DNA of 64,000 nt from Maricaulis sp. (GTDB lineage: Bacteria > Pseudomonadota > Alphaproteobacteria > Caulobacterales > Maricaulaceae): the NCBI GenBank assembly GCA_017643585.1, contig JAEPND010000001.1, positions 62,001-126,000 of the forward strand, read 5' to 3'. Within the stretch, counting starts at the first letter, position 1; each line of letters opens with the position of its first letter. This document shows, piece by piece, positions 9,701 to 16,857 of this stretch. The notes under the pieces are model-generated. The model had not been told where the DNA came from and did no database searches. It saw only the letters and a program-made list of their open reading frames with translations. The position numbers were made by a program, and so were the translations under genes.

Positions 9701-10092
9701 GTATCGAGGCGCTCACCACGAACGGTGATGACCTCGGTAGAACCACCAGAAGCCAGTGCAACACGCAGCGGAGCCTGGGAGCCGATCGCCAGCGTGATGT
9801 TCTCCAGAACAGCGGGCTCATAGCCTTCAGCCTGGATGATGACACGGTAAGGGCCACCAACGCGCAGGTTCGTCGCGCTGAATGCGCCGTTGGCGCTGGA
9901 CGTGACCGTCGTCGTGGACGCGGTCGGCAGGTGAACGATCGTCACGGACGCGTTCGACAGGGAAGCGCCGGTTTCAGACGTCACAGAACCACGAAGCGTG
10001 GACGTGGTCTGCTGCGCGTAAACCGCAGCCGGAGCAGCAGCCAGCAGAGCAATAGATGCAGCGCTGAAAGCTAGTTTTTTAGAGAAAGACAT
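6763..10092 (-). CDS. TonB-dependent outer-membrane receptor, Oar-like, with N-terminal carboxypeptidase-regulatory-like domain
   Basis: Large (1109-residue) outer-membrane transporter. The signal peptide ends at AAVYAQ, near residue 26. It is followed by a carboxypeptidase-regulatory-like beta domain (about 30-110: TLRGSVTSETGASLSNASV ... VGGPYRVIIQAEGY), a plug domain (about 120-250, with GGSINVVTRSGSNEFDG) and a long barrel ending in the terminal phenylalanine of YQVRVGLRYEF. Many barrel segments resemble the OmpA-related Oar receptors of Caulobacterales and Maricaulales. The ligand cannot be told from sequence. The start at 10092 begins the signal peptide; the frame upstream is not protein-like. 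The opposite strand is also open for almost the whole length, which I treat as a codon-usage shadow. Confidence 0.92.
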   Translation of the reverse strand: MSFSKKLAFSAASIALLAAAPAAVYAQQTTSTLRGSVTSETGASLSNASVTIVHLPTASTTTVTSSANGAFSATNLRVGGPYRVIIQAEGYEPAVLENITLAIGSQAPLRVALASGGSTEVITVRGERLDTLTLDTGVGSVFSAADLATQPTVNRDFTDILARDPLVNSNGNGELNIAGVGTNFNALNLDGIEIGEQFGINSDGVFPSQRPPVDLDAIESVSVTVADFSVLNNGFQGGSINVVTRSGSNEFDGVLGYYRSESDLVGDRAFGRDYDVGNFEEEEISVNVGGPIIEDRLFFFVNYSEFERNAPQNPNLGDTDIALFDAIRDLTQSVYSFDPGEKTLSSDAETTERLLTKFDWNINDDHRATFTYMTLEEAQLASTGSFDFPSATRSETISTDQISAEFISDWTDNFSTLIRIGQKETQQRRTPLGQAGGPSGSDFMSFNIRDIDGADPWFAANGLDGAALVGSSPVSVFLGPDRFDQANAIDDELFTLYAQGDYVWGDHNFTFGMRYEDYSVQNVFVPGSAGVAVFDSITDYADQLASDFFVDLPASGNVADGITNYSYELWSFFAEDTWAISPTFELNYGLRYERISQDDLAPERLDTILENGDRRTFQELYGISGRDNLDGVDIILPRVGFNWSVNDRLTVRGGAGLFSGGSPAVFLANSFVPLTFRGSIDPFAGIQGNTIPAAALTQISDAAANANGRFVPAFGVFGPDFEIPGQWRFALVGEYNLNLDRWGLGDDYRVTAQYVHSEAHNQLHFVNLGWQRADLQEFVGVAPDGRVIYPNMNELEESAPILLTNTDEGSADIFSIALAKRYDNGFSFDMSYTNTSAEDVSPYTSSRAISNFRGNLGPDRQADVAHTSTNEIEHSFNIFLSYERDFIGDLTTNVSLFGTIQSGRPFGYGMRSFRHLFGVASDGEFPYGNNDPLYIPLINSAGTGFDDPIVDFASTAAHDELFQFVQARNLEGFAGSIMPVLSDNGPWTQRWDFSLEQELPGIGAAERFVGDNNFKLTLDIFNFMNLLNDDWGQRVNGPRFGGETTVRARLVDEFGNELRGARGEEVCGVTTTCTYLYRFMETEADGSELFFENQAASVYQVRVGLRYEF

Positions 10093-10415
10093 TAGGCATG
10101 ACCCCCAATAGATCGACCAAACGAGGGCACGCGCCCTCAAAAACGAAGCAGGCGCCAAGTACGCTGGACGTTCGAAGATTCCAAGACGTGGGAATGAAGC
10201 TTTTATGACCCCCAAAAGGGTGTCACAAACGCGTCACATTTCGAATTTCCCCAAAACATACAAGATATGCCCCAGGGGCCCCACCTCGCACAACATGTTG
10301 TGGTCTTCGCGCGAGACGCGATTATTTTGTAACAGTTTTATGAAAGTAGACTTCGCGGCGAAACCGCCTAGGCTGCGGCGAAAATGATACACTCTTAGTC
10401 GAGCTCGGTCCGATT
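10093..10415. other. Intergenic promoter region between the TonB receptor and the glycosyltransferase
   Basis: A 323-base gap between divergently transcribed genes with no credible coding frame. It holds a 14-base perfect palindrome (listed separately), a GACCCCC-AAAA-GGGTGTC near-dyad around 10208, and an AT-rich stretch near 10320-10345 that could contain promoter elements. I cannot assign -35/-10 boxes with confidence. Confidence 0.6.
10289..10302. promoter_or_regulatory. Perfect 14-base palindrome, candidate operator
   Basis: CACAACATGTTGTG is fully self-complementary. It lies 114 bases before the glycosyltransferase start and about 197 bases before the receptor start. Such symmetric sites commonly bind dimeric repressors; the cognate regulator is unknown. 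Confidence 0.4.
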
Positions 10416-11960
10416 ATGTCGTCTCACACATCGAATCTGCCAGAATCGCGCTGGTCTCAATACGCTGTGGCTCTCATCGCCTTTGTGGCCATCCTGCGAT
10501 TAATCGCTCTAGCGCTCAACCCACTTGAGCTGTACGCGGATGAAACCCAGTACTGGGCCTGGTCGCGCAATTTCGACTGGGGTTATTTCTCCAAACCGCC
10601 CGTTATTGCGTGGGTAATTGCTATCAGTACGGCGATCTTAGGAGACACGGATTTCGCCGTTCGTCTGCCAGCCCCTCTGCTGAATATCGCCACCGCCAGC
10701 TTCATCTTTCTAACGGCGCGGCGCCTGTGGGATGCACGGACGGGTTTTTGGGCTGTGCTGGTCTTCGTCACCATGCCCGCTGTGTGGGTCTCCAATGCCG
10801 TGATCTCGACCGATACGCCTATGCTGGTGGCGTGGTCTGCAGCGCTTTACTGCCTGGTCAACCTGCGCCAGGGCGGCGGCTGGGCGTTTTCGGTGGGTAT
10901 GGGCGCCGCCATCGGTCTCGGCTTCATGTCAAAATACGCAATGATCTATTTCGCCATCGGGACTGGCCTTGCGGTCCTGTTCGATCATGCGACCCGGCAG
11001 GCCCTACTGTCCGCCAGGGGCGCGCTGGTTGTCGCCTTGGCATTAGCACTGTGGATGCCGAACCTGTTGTGGAATGCGGCCAACGATTTCGCCACTGTCA
11101 CACATACGGCCGCGAACGCGAATTGGGGTGGCCCCCTCTTTCATTTTGACGAGCTGGCCGACTTCCTGTCCGCCCAGCTCGGCGTTTTCGGTCCGGCGCT
11201 GTTCGCCATCCTGATCGCGATCATTTTTCGGACACTGCGACAGCGCAATGCCGACCATCCGGACGCGCTGTTCCTGCTCGTTTTCATCCTGCCGCCGCTG
11301 CTGACAGTCTCGTTCCAGGCCTTCATTTCGCGGGCCCACGCGAACTGGGCTGTCTCCGCCTATGTGGCCGCAACCTTGCTGGTCACTTTCTTCCTGCTGC
11401 AAGGACCCCGCTGGCGGCGCACCGTGCTCTATGCCTCCATCGCCTTGCACACCCTGCTCGGAGCCTTTGCGATCGGTGTCGCCTCAAGCCCGTCCTTTAC
11501 CGAAGCGGTCGGCATGAGCAATTCCACCAAGCGTATCCGGGCCTGGCAGGAGACTGCAGACGCCATCACCCAATACGGCCAGCAGCGCGACTACACGGCC
11601 ATCGTGTTCGACAACCGCAATATCTTTCACCAGATGCAACGCTATGGCGGCGCAATGGAGCGTCCGCTGGCCATGTGGTTACGCTATTCCGGACCCGTCA
11701 ATCACGCGGAACAGGAATGGCCGCTGGCGGAGCAGTTCGACGGCGAGATCCTGATCGTGTCCGAGCGGCCGCGCGAAGTTCCCAAGATGCGGGAAGACTT
11801 CGCCAGCTTCGAGCATGTCGCGGACATCACCATTCCGCTCGACGGCAACAAGACGCGTGAGTTCACCTTATGGCGCGCCGGGGGCCATCAGCGTATCGTG
11901 CGTGATCTGGCCTATGAGGAGCGCTGGACGGCCATCGACGCTACGCGGGAAGGGCGCTAG
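10416..11960 (+). CDS. GT39/ArnT-like polyprenyl-phosphate-dependent glycosyltransferase, integral membrane
   Basis: Likely transfers a sugar from a lipid carrier to an envelope acceptor (lipid A, glycan or protein). The 514-residue protein has about ten or more hydrophobic segments in its first 360 residues and a soluble C-terminal domain. The first periplasmic loop carries the conserved acidic motif ADETQYWAW followed by FSKPP, as in ArnT, dolichyl-phosphate-mannose-protein mannosyltransferase-like and related PMT_2 proteins. STDTPML and FMSKYAM are further family-type segments. Its end overlaps the end of the convergent argC by four bases. Donor and acceptor are unknown, and no other lipid A modification gene is adjacent. 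Confidence 0.85.
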   Translation: MSSHTSNLPESRWSQYAVALIAFVAILRLIALALNPLELYADETQYWAWSRNFDWGYFSKPPVIAWVIAISTAILGDTDFAVRLPAPLLNIATASFIFLTARRLWDARTGFWAVLVFVTMPAVWVSNAVISTDTPMLVAWSAALYCLVNLRQGGGWAFSVGMGAAIGLGFMSKYAMIYFAIGTGLAVLFDHATRQALLSARGALVVALALALWMPNLLWNAANDFATVTHTAANANWGGPLFHFDELADFLSAQLGVFGPALFAILIAIIFRTLRQRNADHPDALFLLVFILPPLLTVSFQAFISRAHANWAVSAYVAATLLVTFFLLQGPRWRRTVLYASIALHTLLGAFAIGVASSPSFTEAVGMSNSTKRIRAWQETADAITQYGQQRDYTAIVFDNRNIFHQMQRYGGAMERPLAMWLRYSGPVNHAEQEWPLAEQFDGEILIVSERPREVPKMREDFASFEHVADITIPLDGNKTREFTLWRAGGHQRIVRDLAYEERWTAIDATREGR

Positions 11961-12895
11961 AGGCCTTCCTCCGGCAACTCCAGGGCCAGACAAAGGTTCT
12001 GCATCGCCTGGACGGCCGCTCCCTTGAGCAGGTTGTCGAGAGCGGAAACGATGACGGCGCGACGGCCGTCATCGGCCAGCTGGAAACCGCCCAGCACAAC
12101 ACCGGGGCGGCTCGCCCCGTCGGCGACTTCAGGAACTCCGTCAATCAGCTCGACCAGCGCTTCTCCGGAGTAATAGCGCTCGAAGGCGCTGCGCAGCGCA
12201 TCCGCACTCATGGCCTCGCGGAAGTCCAGGTGAACCGTGGCGACGATGCCGCGGAAGAAGGCGGCAACATGCGGAGTAAAGCGCACATCCACACCGAGAT
12301 GTCGGCTCATCTCGCGCTCATGGATATGTCCGGCGAGCGCGTAGGGCATCAGATTGTCCCGCAGCGCATCGAGGTCATTCTTGCGAGAGGGCGTCGTTCC
12401 AGCGCCCGAATAACCCGACACGCCGAAGACATGTGCGGCGCCGCTCACGCGGTCGCGTACAGGGGCGATCGCCATCTGCCCGGCCGTCGCGTAACAACCC
12501 GGATTGGAGATCCGGCGGGCGCCGCGAAGTGCTTCGCGGCCATACACTTCCGGCATCCCGTAGACCCACTGGTCATCAAAGCGGTAATCAGCGGACAGAT
12601 CGACGATTACCGGGCTCGGCTCAGCCGCGTCGAGCGCGGCGACAAAACCCGCCGCTGCACCGTTCGGCAGGGCCAGGATGACGGCATCGACGTCCCGCCC
12701 GGCAATATCGGCGGGCGCCAGGGCCTCGAACATCACGCCGCCACCCACTTCCGGTGCCATTTCGGCGACAGGCTTGCCTGCAAATTCGCGCGAACTCGCG
12801 AAGGCAAGCTCCATGTCCGGGCGACCGGCAATCAAACGCAACAGCTCGCGGCCGGTATGACCCCGCGCCCCGATCAGTCCGATCCGTGCCGTCAT
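11957..12895 (-). CDS. argC: N-acetyl-gamma-glutamyl-phosphate reductase
   Basis: NADPH-dependent reduction of N-acetylglutamyl phosphate in arginine biosynthesis. The 312-residue protein starts with the Rossmann motif GLIGARGHTGRELLRL. Its catalytic cysteine lies in SNPGCYAT, and GVSGYSGAG and HVAAFFRGI follow, as expected for ArgC. The start at 12895 overlaps the stop of the upstream NAGS/K gene (ATGA); a longer frame would run into that gene. It is the last gene of the argF'-NAGS/K-argC operon, and it converges on the glycosyltransferase gene. Confidence 0.95.
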   Translation of the reverse strand: MTARIGLIGARGHTGRELLRLIAGRPDMELAFASSREFAGKPVAEMAPEVGGGVMFEALAPADIAGRDVDAVILALPNGAAAGFVAALDAAEPSPVIVDLSADYRFDDQWVYGMPEVYGREALRGARRISNPGCYATAGQMAIAPVRDRVSGAAHVFGVSGYSGAGTTPSRKNDLDALRDNLMPYALAGHIHEREMSRHLGVDVRFTPHVAAFFRGIVATVHLDFREAMSADALRSAFERYYSGEALVELIDGVPEVADGASRPGVVLGGFQLADDGRRAVIVSALDNLLKGAAVQAMQNLCLALELPEEGL

Positions 12896-14217
12896 GATGA
12901 CGCCTCCAGCGTGGCCGGCAAGGCAAACGCGGCCTGCAAGACCGGCTGAAGCGCGTCCATCGAGCGCTCGCCGCGCCAGAACATGGTCCATTCATCCTGG
13001 CGCACGGCACCCGAGCACTGGTCAAAATAGAACCCGTTGACGGGATTGTCGGTGCGCGAACGCCAGACAAGGTCCGGCGCATAGTCGATCAAACGCTGCC
13101 ATACGGCACGGCCAAGCCCCTCGCCCCGCGCCTCGTCCAACACCGCAAACTTGTCGAGATAAATGCTCCCCGCGAGGCGCGTCGTGAGCGCTGCGGCACG
13201 GTAGTTCTCCGTTACCAGCGCGTGATCGAGCTGCAAGCCGTCCCAATACCCCGGAACGGTCGGTCGACCGAAGGCCCGGGCGACCAGACCATCCAGCCGC
13301 TCCAGGTCCAGCTCCGCCTTGCTTCCCAGCGCGAATATGCGCTCGCCGCGACGCACCAGCGTGCCCGCACCGGCATGGGTGAACAGCTCGCTGGCGAGGG
13401 CTTTCGGTTTGGTGATCGAAACCGAGCTCGACAGCGGCAGGGTTTCCAGCAGGCGCTTGATCTCGTCGATCTTCAGCTGCATACCGCCGGACACCCAGTC
13501 GGCCGCGAAGATATCTTCGTAATCCGTGGCCAGGTTGATCGAGGAAATGATCTCGCCGGCAGCATCGAGAAGCCCGCCCGTGCCCGTCAGGAAAACAACC
13601 TTGTAAGGCTGCAGGGCCTGGACCAGCGCGCGCACGGCGCTGTCGGCATTGACATTGACCAGCTTGCCATCCGGCGTCTCGCCCAGACAGGCCAGGATCG
13701 GGGCTTGTCCGGCCCGGGCTGCGGCAGCAACAAGATCGAGTCGGATCTGGGTCGGCTCACCGACACGACCCAGCGTGTCCTCGTCGATCAGTTCGGCCTC
13801 GAAGACACCAGTGGGAATGGCGGCCGCCTGGCCACCGGCTGCGCGGACACCATCGACAATCGCCAGATTGGCCTTGGTCAGCGTTTCGCGGATCACCGGC
13901 ACCGCGGTCTCGCGCGTGACGCGCAGCCCATCCACACGCTCGGTGGCAATCCCGGCATCGGCCAGGGCCTCGTCCAGCTGCGGGCCGCCGCCGTGCACGA
14001 CGATAGGCGACAAGCCCACCGATTGCAGGAAGGCCAGCGAGCCGGAAAGCGCTTCCAGATCATCCCGGATGACGGCGCCGCCGACCTTGATGACCGCGAA
14101 ACGTTCCTGGTCGAGACCCGAGAACCGGCTGAGATATTCGCGGATCTCCTTGCCATCGCGCATGTGGGACAGCAATTGCACGATCGTCTGGCGGACTTCG
14201 GAGAAGTTTTCGCTCAT
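12892..14217 (-). CDS. argB: Bifunctional N-acetylglutamate kinase / N-acetylglutamate synthase (NAGS/K)
   Basis: Catalyses the first two arginine steps. Residues about 1-285 form the amino-acid-kinase domain (FAVIKVGGAVI, VVHGGGPQLD, a VNVNADSAV segment, FLTGTGGLLD). Residues about 300-441 form a GNAT domain for acetyl transfer (AALTTRLAGSIYLDKFAVLDEARGEGLGRAVWQ segment and FYFDQC). This kinase-GNAT order and the N terminus closely match the structurally studied NAGS/K of Maricaulis maris and Xanthomonas, which in part supports the taxonomic call. In those proteins arginine inhibits through the kinase domain. It overlaps argC by four bases and the upstream carbamoyltransferase by four bases. 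Confidence 0.95.
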   Translation of the reverse strand: MSENFSEVRQTIVQLLSHMRDGKEIREYLSRFSGLDQERFAVIKVGGAVIRDDLEALSGSLAFLQSVGLSPIVVHGGGPQLDEALADAGIATERVDGLRVTRETAVPVIRETLTKANLAIVDGVRAAGGQAAAIPTGVFEAELIDEDTLGRVGEPTQIRLDLVAAAARAGQAPILACLGETPDGKLVNVNADSAVRALVQALQPYKVVFLTGTGGLLDAAGEIISSINLATDYEDIFAADWVSGGMQLKIDEIKRLLETLPLSSSVSITKPKALASELFTHAGAGTLVRRGERIFALGSKAELDLERLDGLVARAFGRPTVPGYWDGLQLDHALVTENYRAAALTTRLAGSIYLDKFAVLDEARGEGLGRAVWQRLIDYAPDLVWRSRTDNPVNGFYFDQCSGAVRQDEWTMFWRGERSMDALQPVLQAAFALPATLEASS

Positions 14218-15224
14218 GACGACCCTCCCTGGGTGGCGAGGCTCTCCATGACCGCCTTCTGCACATGCAGGCGGTTACCGGCCTCCTCGATACCGAGGAA
14301 GGCCGGGCTGTCGACAACGGCATCGGCGATTTTCACATTACGACGCATCGGCAGGCAGTGACTGACCACACCATTATTGGTCATGGCCATCTTCTCCGGT
14401 GTGATCATGAAGTCTGCGCCCTTGGCCCGGAATGGTGCCTCATCGTCCCAGTTGCCATAGAACGGCAGCGCTCCCCAGCTCTTGGCATAGACGACATCGG
14501 CGCCGGAATAGGCGGCCTCGACATCCGTGGTCAGCGTCAGGCTGGAACCGGCTTCGCCGACAAACGCCTCGGCCGCCGACATGTAACGCTCGTCAAGGCG
14601 ATAAACCTCGTCCGGCACGAGCATGCGGACATTCATGCCGAATTTTGACGCGATCAGCAGCGCGGAATTCGCCACCGCTGTGTTGAGCGGCTTGGGGTGC
14701 GGCACCCAGGTCAGCAGGAATTCCTTGCCTTCGACAGAGCCCATGCGTTCCTGCAGCGCCAGCATCAGGGCTAGCTCCTGGCACGGGTGCACGATCGTTT
14801 CCATGTTGATGACCGGCACCGTGGAGTGCTTGGCAAAAGCCGAGATCATCGGATCTTCGCGCTCGGTACCCCAGTCCTTGAACTCGGGGAAACAGCGAAT
14901 GGCGATCAGGTCGACATAACTCGACAAGACCCGCGCCGCCTCGCGGACGTGCTCCTCCTCGGAGCCATCCATGACGGTGCCGTCGGAAAACTCCAGCGGC
15001 CAGGTCGCCCCCTTGGCATCCAGAACGATGGCGTGACCGCCCAGTTGATGGGCCCCGATATCAAAGCTTGATCGGGTTCGCAGCGACGGGTTGAAAAACA
15101 AGAGCGCGATCGACTTCCCTTCGAGCGATCGGCTGACCGTGCCGGACTTGAAGGCAGCTGCTCGGTCGAGCAGGCCCTGCAGTTCGGAACGGGACCAATC
15201 AGCTGTCGTCAGGAAGTGGCGCAT
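14214..15224 (-). CDS. argF': N-acetylornithine carbamoyltransferase (AOTCase-type)
   Basis: Carbamoylates N-acetylornithine (not ornithine), giving N-acetylcitrulline. The 336-residue protein has the carbamoyl-phosphate motif SLRTRSSFDIG, the HPCQELAL motif and HCLPMRRNVK in place of the HCLPA-RG of ordinary OTCase. SWGALPFYGNW is also typical of the Xanthomonas-type enzyme. N-succinylornithine use is an alternative but fits less well next to NAGS/K. The ATG at 15224 is preceded by AAGG at good spacing; the TTG at 15248 is less likely. It is the first gene of the operon. The pathway would require an acetylcitrulline deacetylase elsewhere in the genome. Confidence 0.9.
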   Translation of the reverse strand: MRHFLTTADWSRSELQGLLDRAAAFKSGTVSRSLEGKSIALLFFNPSLRTRSSFDIGAHQLGGHAIVLDAKGATWPLEFSDGTVMDGSEEEHVREAARVLSSYVDLIAIRCFPEFKDWGTEREDPMISAFAKHSTVPVINMETIVHPCQELALMLALQERMGSVEGKEFLLTWVPHPKPLNTAVANSALLIASKFGMNVRMLVPDEVYRLDERYMSAAEAFVGEAGSSLTLTTDVEAAYSGADVVYAKSWGALPFYGNWDDEAPFRAKGADFMITPEKMAMTNNGVVSHCLPMRRNVKIADAVVDSPAFLGIEEAGNRLHVQKAVMESLATQGGSS

Positions 15225-15388
15225 TTTCTTGCCTTTTCGCGCTTGCAATAAAATCAGCTAACCGCCTTAGGGGGCCAGTCTGAACATGTCCAGACCCTGA
15301 ACGTTGACGGGCTGACATAGCGGCATTGCCGGGAGGAGTGGAAATCGGCCGCTGGATGTGGAACAAGCCGAAAGCGAAGGAGATCTCC

Positions 15389-16168
15389 ATGTCCGTTCTT
15401 GCTGTCATTCCCGCCCGTTACGGCTCGACCCGTTTTCCGGGCAAACCTCTCGCCAAGATCGCCGGCCAGATGATGGTCGAACGCGTCTGGCGCATTGCCG
15501 CGGCGGCCGAAGGCGTCGATCGCGTCGTGGTGGCCACGGATGACAAGCGCATCATGGATGCCGTTGCTGCGGCGGGTGGCGAAGCCGTGATGACGGACGA
15601 AAACTGCCGCAACGGGACGGAGCGCGCACTGGACGCGCTGAAACGGCTCGAAAGCGATGCAGAGATCATCATCAATGTTCAGGGCGACGCACCCCTGATC
15701 CCGCCATGGGTGATCGGCGATGTCGCAACTACTCTGCGAGACCATCCGGATATGCCGATGGCCACGCCCGCTGTCGCCCTGCCGCCGGACACCGAAACCC
15801 GCATGCGCGCGGACAAGGCCAAGGGCTCGGCCAGTGGCACGACAGTGGTCTTCGACAAGACCCTGCGTGCCCTGTATTTCTCCAAGAATGTTATCCCGTT
15901 CCGCCGCAAGCCGGAGACCGGAGCCCCGGTCTATCAGCATATCGGCCTTTACGGTTATCGCCGCGAGACGCTGCAACAGCTGGTCGATCTCGAGCCGACC
16001 GAGCTTGAAATGACGGAAAGCCTGGAGCAGCTGCGCGCACTCGAAAACGGCATCCCGATCCAGGTCGTGCTGACCGATTACCGCGGCCGCTCGGCCTGGT
16101 CCGTTGACAGCCCCGAGGACGCCGAACGCGTCGAGGATATCATCCGGCGCGAAGGAGAGCTGGTCTGA
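15389..16168 (+). CDS. kdsB: KdsB-like CMP-sugar (3-deoxy-manno-octulosonate) cytidylyltransferase, divergent
   Basis: Would activate KDO or a related keto sugar with CTP for lipopolysaccharide assembly. The 259-residue protein has the N-terminal CTP motif VIPARYGSTRFPGKPL, NGTERALDAL, ALYFSKNVIPF and YQHIGLYGYRRETL, all KdsB-like. The usual GDEP motif reads GDAP (residues 99-102, Ala101), and the middle segment TRMRADKAKGSASGTTVVF differs from E. coli KdsB. It may therefore be a paralogue for another ulosonic acid. The start at 15389 follows AAGGAG. The next gene begins within its stop codon (TGATG), so the two are coupled. Confidence 0.8.
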   Translation: MSVLAVIPARYGSTRFPGKPLAKIAGQMMVERVWRIAAAAEGVDRVVVATDDKRIMDAVAAAGGEAVMTDENCRNGTERALDALKRLESDAEIIINVQGDAPLIPPWVIGDVATTLRDHPDMPMATPAVALPPDTETRMRADKAKGSASGTTVVFDKTLRALYFSKNVIPFRRKPETGAPVYQHIGLYGYRRETLQQLVDLEPTELEMTESLEQLRALENGIPIQVVLTDYRGRSAWSVDSPEDAERVEDIIRREGELV

Positions 16169-16800
16169 TGAGCAAGATCCTGCTGGCCCGTCACGGCAAT
16201 ACCTTCGGTCCTGGCGACAGGATTGTCTGGGTCGGGGCCCAGGAAGACCTGCCCCTCGTGGAAAAGGGTGAAGAGCAAGCCCGCGCCCTCGGCAACGCCC
16301 TGCGCGATGCGGGCCTGACGCCTGCGCATATTATCTGTGGCCCCCTCAAACGGACCCGGCGCGCGGCCGAGCTCGTCGCCGAGCTGACAGGTTTTGACGG
16401 GGAGATTCAGATCGACCAGCGCCTGCGTGAAATCGACTATGGCTCTTGGGGTGGCAAGACCGCCGAAGAACTCGACTCAGAATTTGGCGCCGAGGCCCGC
16501 GAGGAATGGGACCTTCATCACCGTCGCCCGGCGGGCGCTGACTGGTCGCCCAGCGAAGCGGTGCTGCGCACCCAGGCACTGGCGTCCATGGCAGGCGCGG
16601 CAGAGCGGGACGGCTTGACCGTCTTGATCACTTCCAACGGCATCCTGCGCTACATGTACAATGCGCTGTCAGGACCTGACGCGGACGTGAAGGTCAAGAC
16701 AGGCAATATGTGTGCGGTAGAGATCAGCGGTAACAGCGGCACCCGTCTGTTCTGGAACGAGAAGCCGGACGCAGTCCTCATCAGGTCCACCCTGGGCTAG
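16168..16800 (+). CDS. Histidine phosphatase superfamily protein with an altered second catalytic site
   Basis: Phosphoglycerate-mutase-like fold of 210 residues. The phosphoacceptor motif is ARHGNT (His9), with the phosphate-binding Arg in GPLKRTRRAAEL and the LREIDYGSWGG segment. The position normally occupied by the second catalytic histidine (SHGG) reads SNGI (Asn157), and WEG reads WGG. This may reduce or change catalysis, or the protein may be a binding protein. It is translationally coupled to the kdsB-like gene through TGATG, with an AAGGAG ribosome site inside that gene. A role in removing phosphate from a sugar-phosphate of the same pathway is plausible but only inferred. Confidence 0.8.
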   Translation: MSKILLARHGNTFGPGDRIVWVGAQEDLPLVEKGEEQARALGNALRDAGLTPAHIICGPLKRTRRAAELVAELTGFDGEIQIDQRLREIDYGSWGGKTAEELDSEFGAEAREEWDLHHRRPAGADWSPSEAVLRTQALASMAGAAERDGLTVLITSNGILRYMYNALSGPDADVKVKTGNMCAVEISGNSGTRLFWNEKPDAVLIRSTLG

Positions 16801-16808
16801 AATGCAGA

Positions 16809-16845
16809 AAAGCCGCCGCCCGCCGGGCAGCGGCTTTCCTTTTTG
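16809..16845 (+). terminator. Rho-independent terminator after the kdsB/phosphatase pair
   Basis: Stem AAAGCCGC / GCGGCTTT with an inner GCCC / GGGC, followed by CCTTTTT. It begins 9 bases after the phosphatase stop and also separates it from the convergent gene at 16858. Confidence 0.88.
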
Positions 16846-16857
16846 GTGACAGACCGA

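Noticed and set aside
6661-10074. A 1137-codon open frame on the plus strand, opposite the TonB-dependent receptor
   Set aside because: It is almost exactly antisense to a clearly recognisable receptor gene. Its translation has a skewed composition with no domain, signal or ribosome site. The lack of stops follows from the codon usage of the receptor on the other strand.
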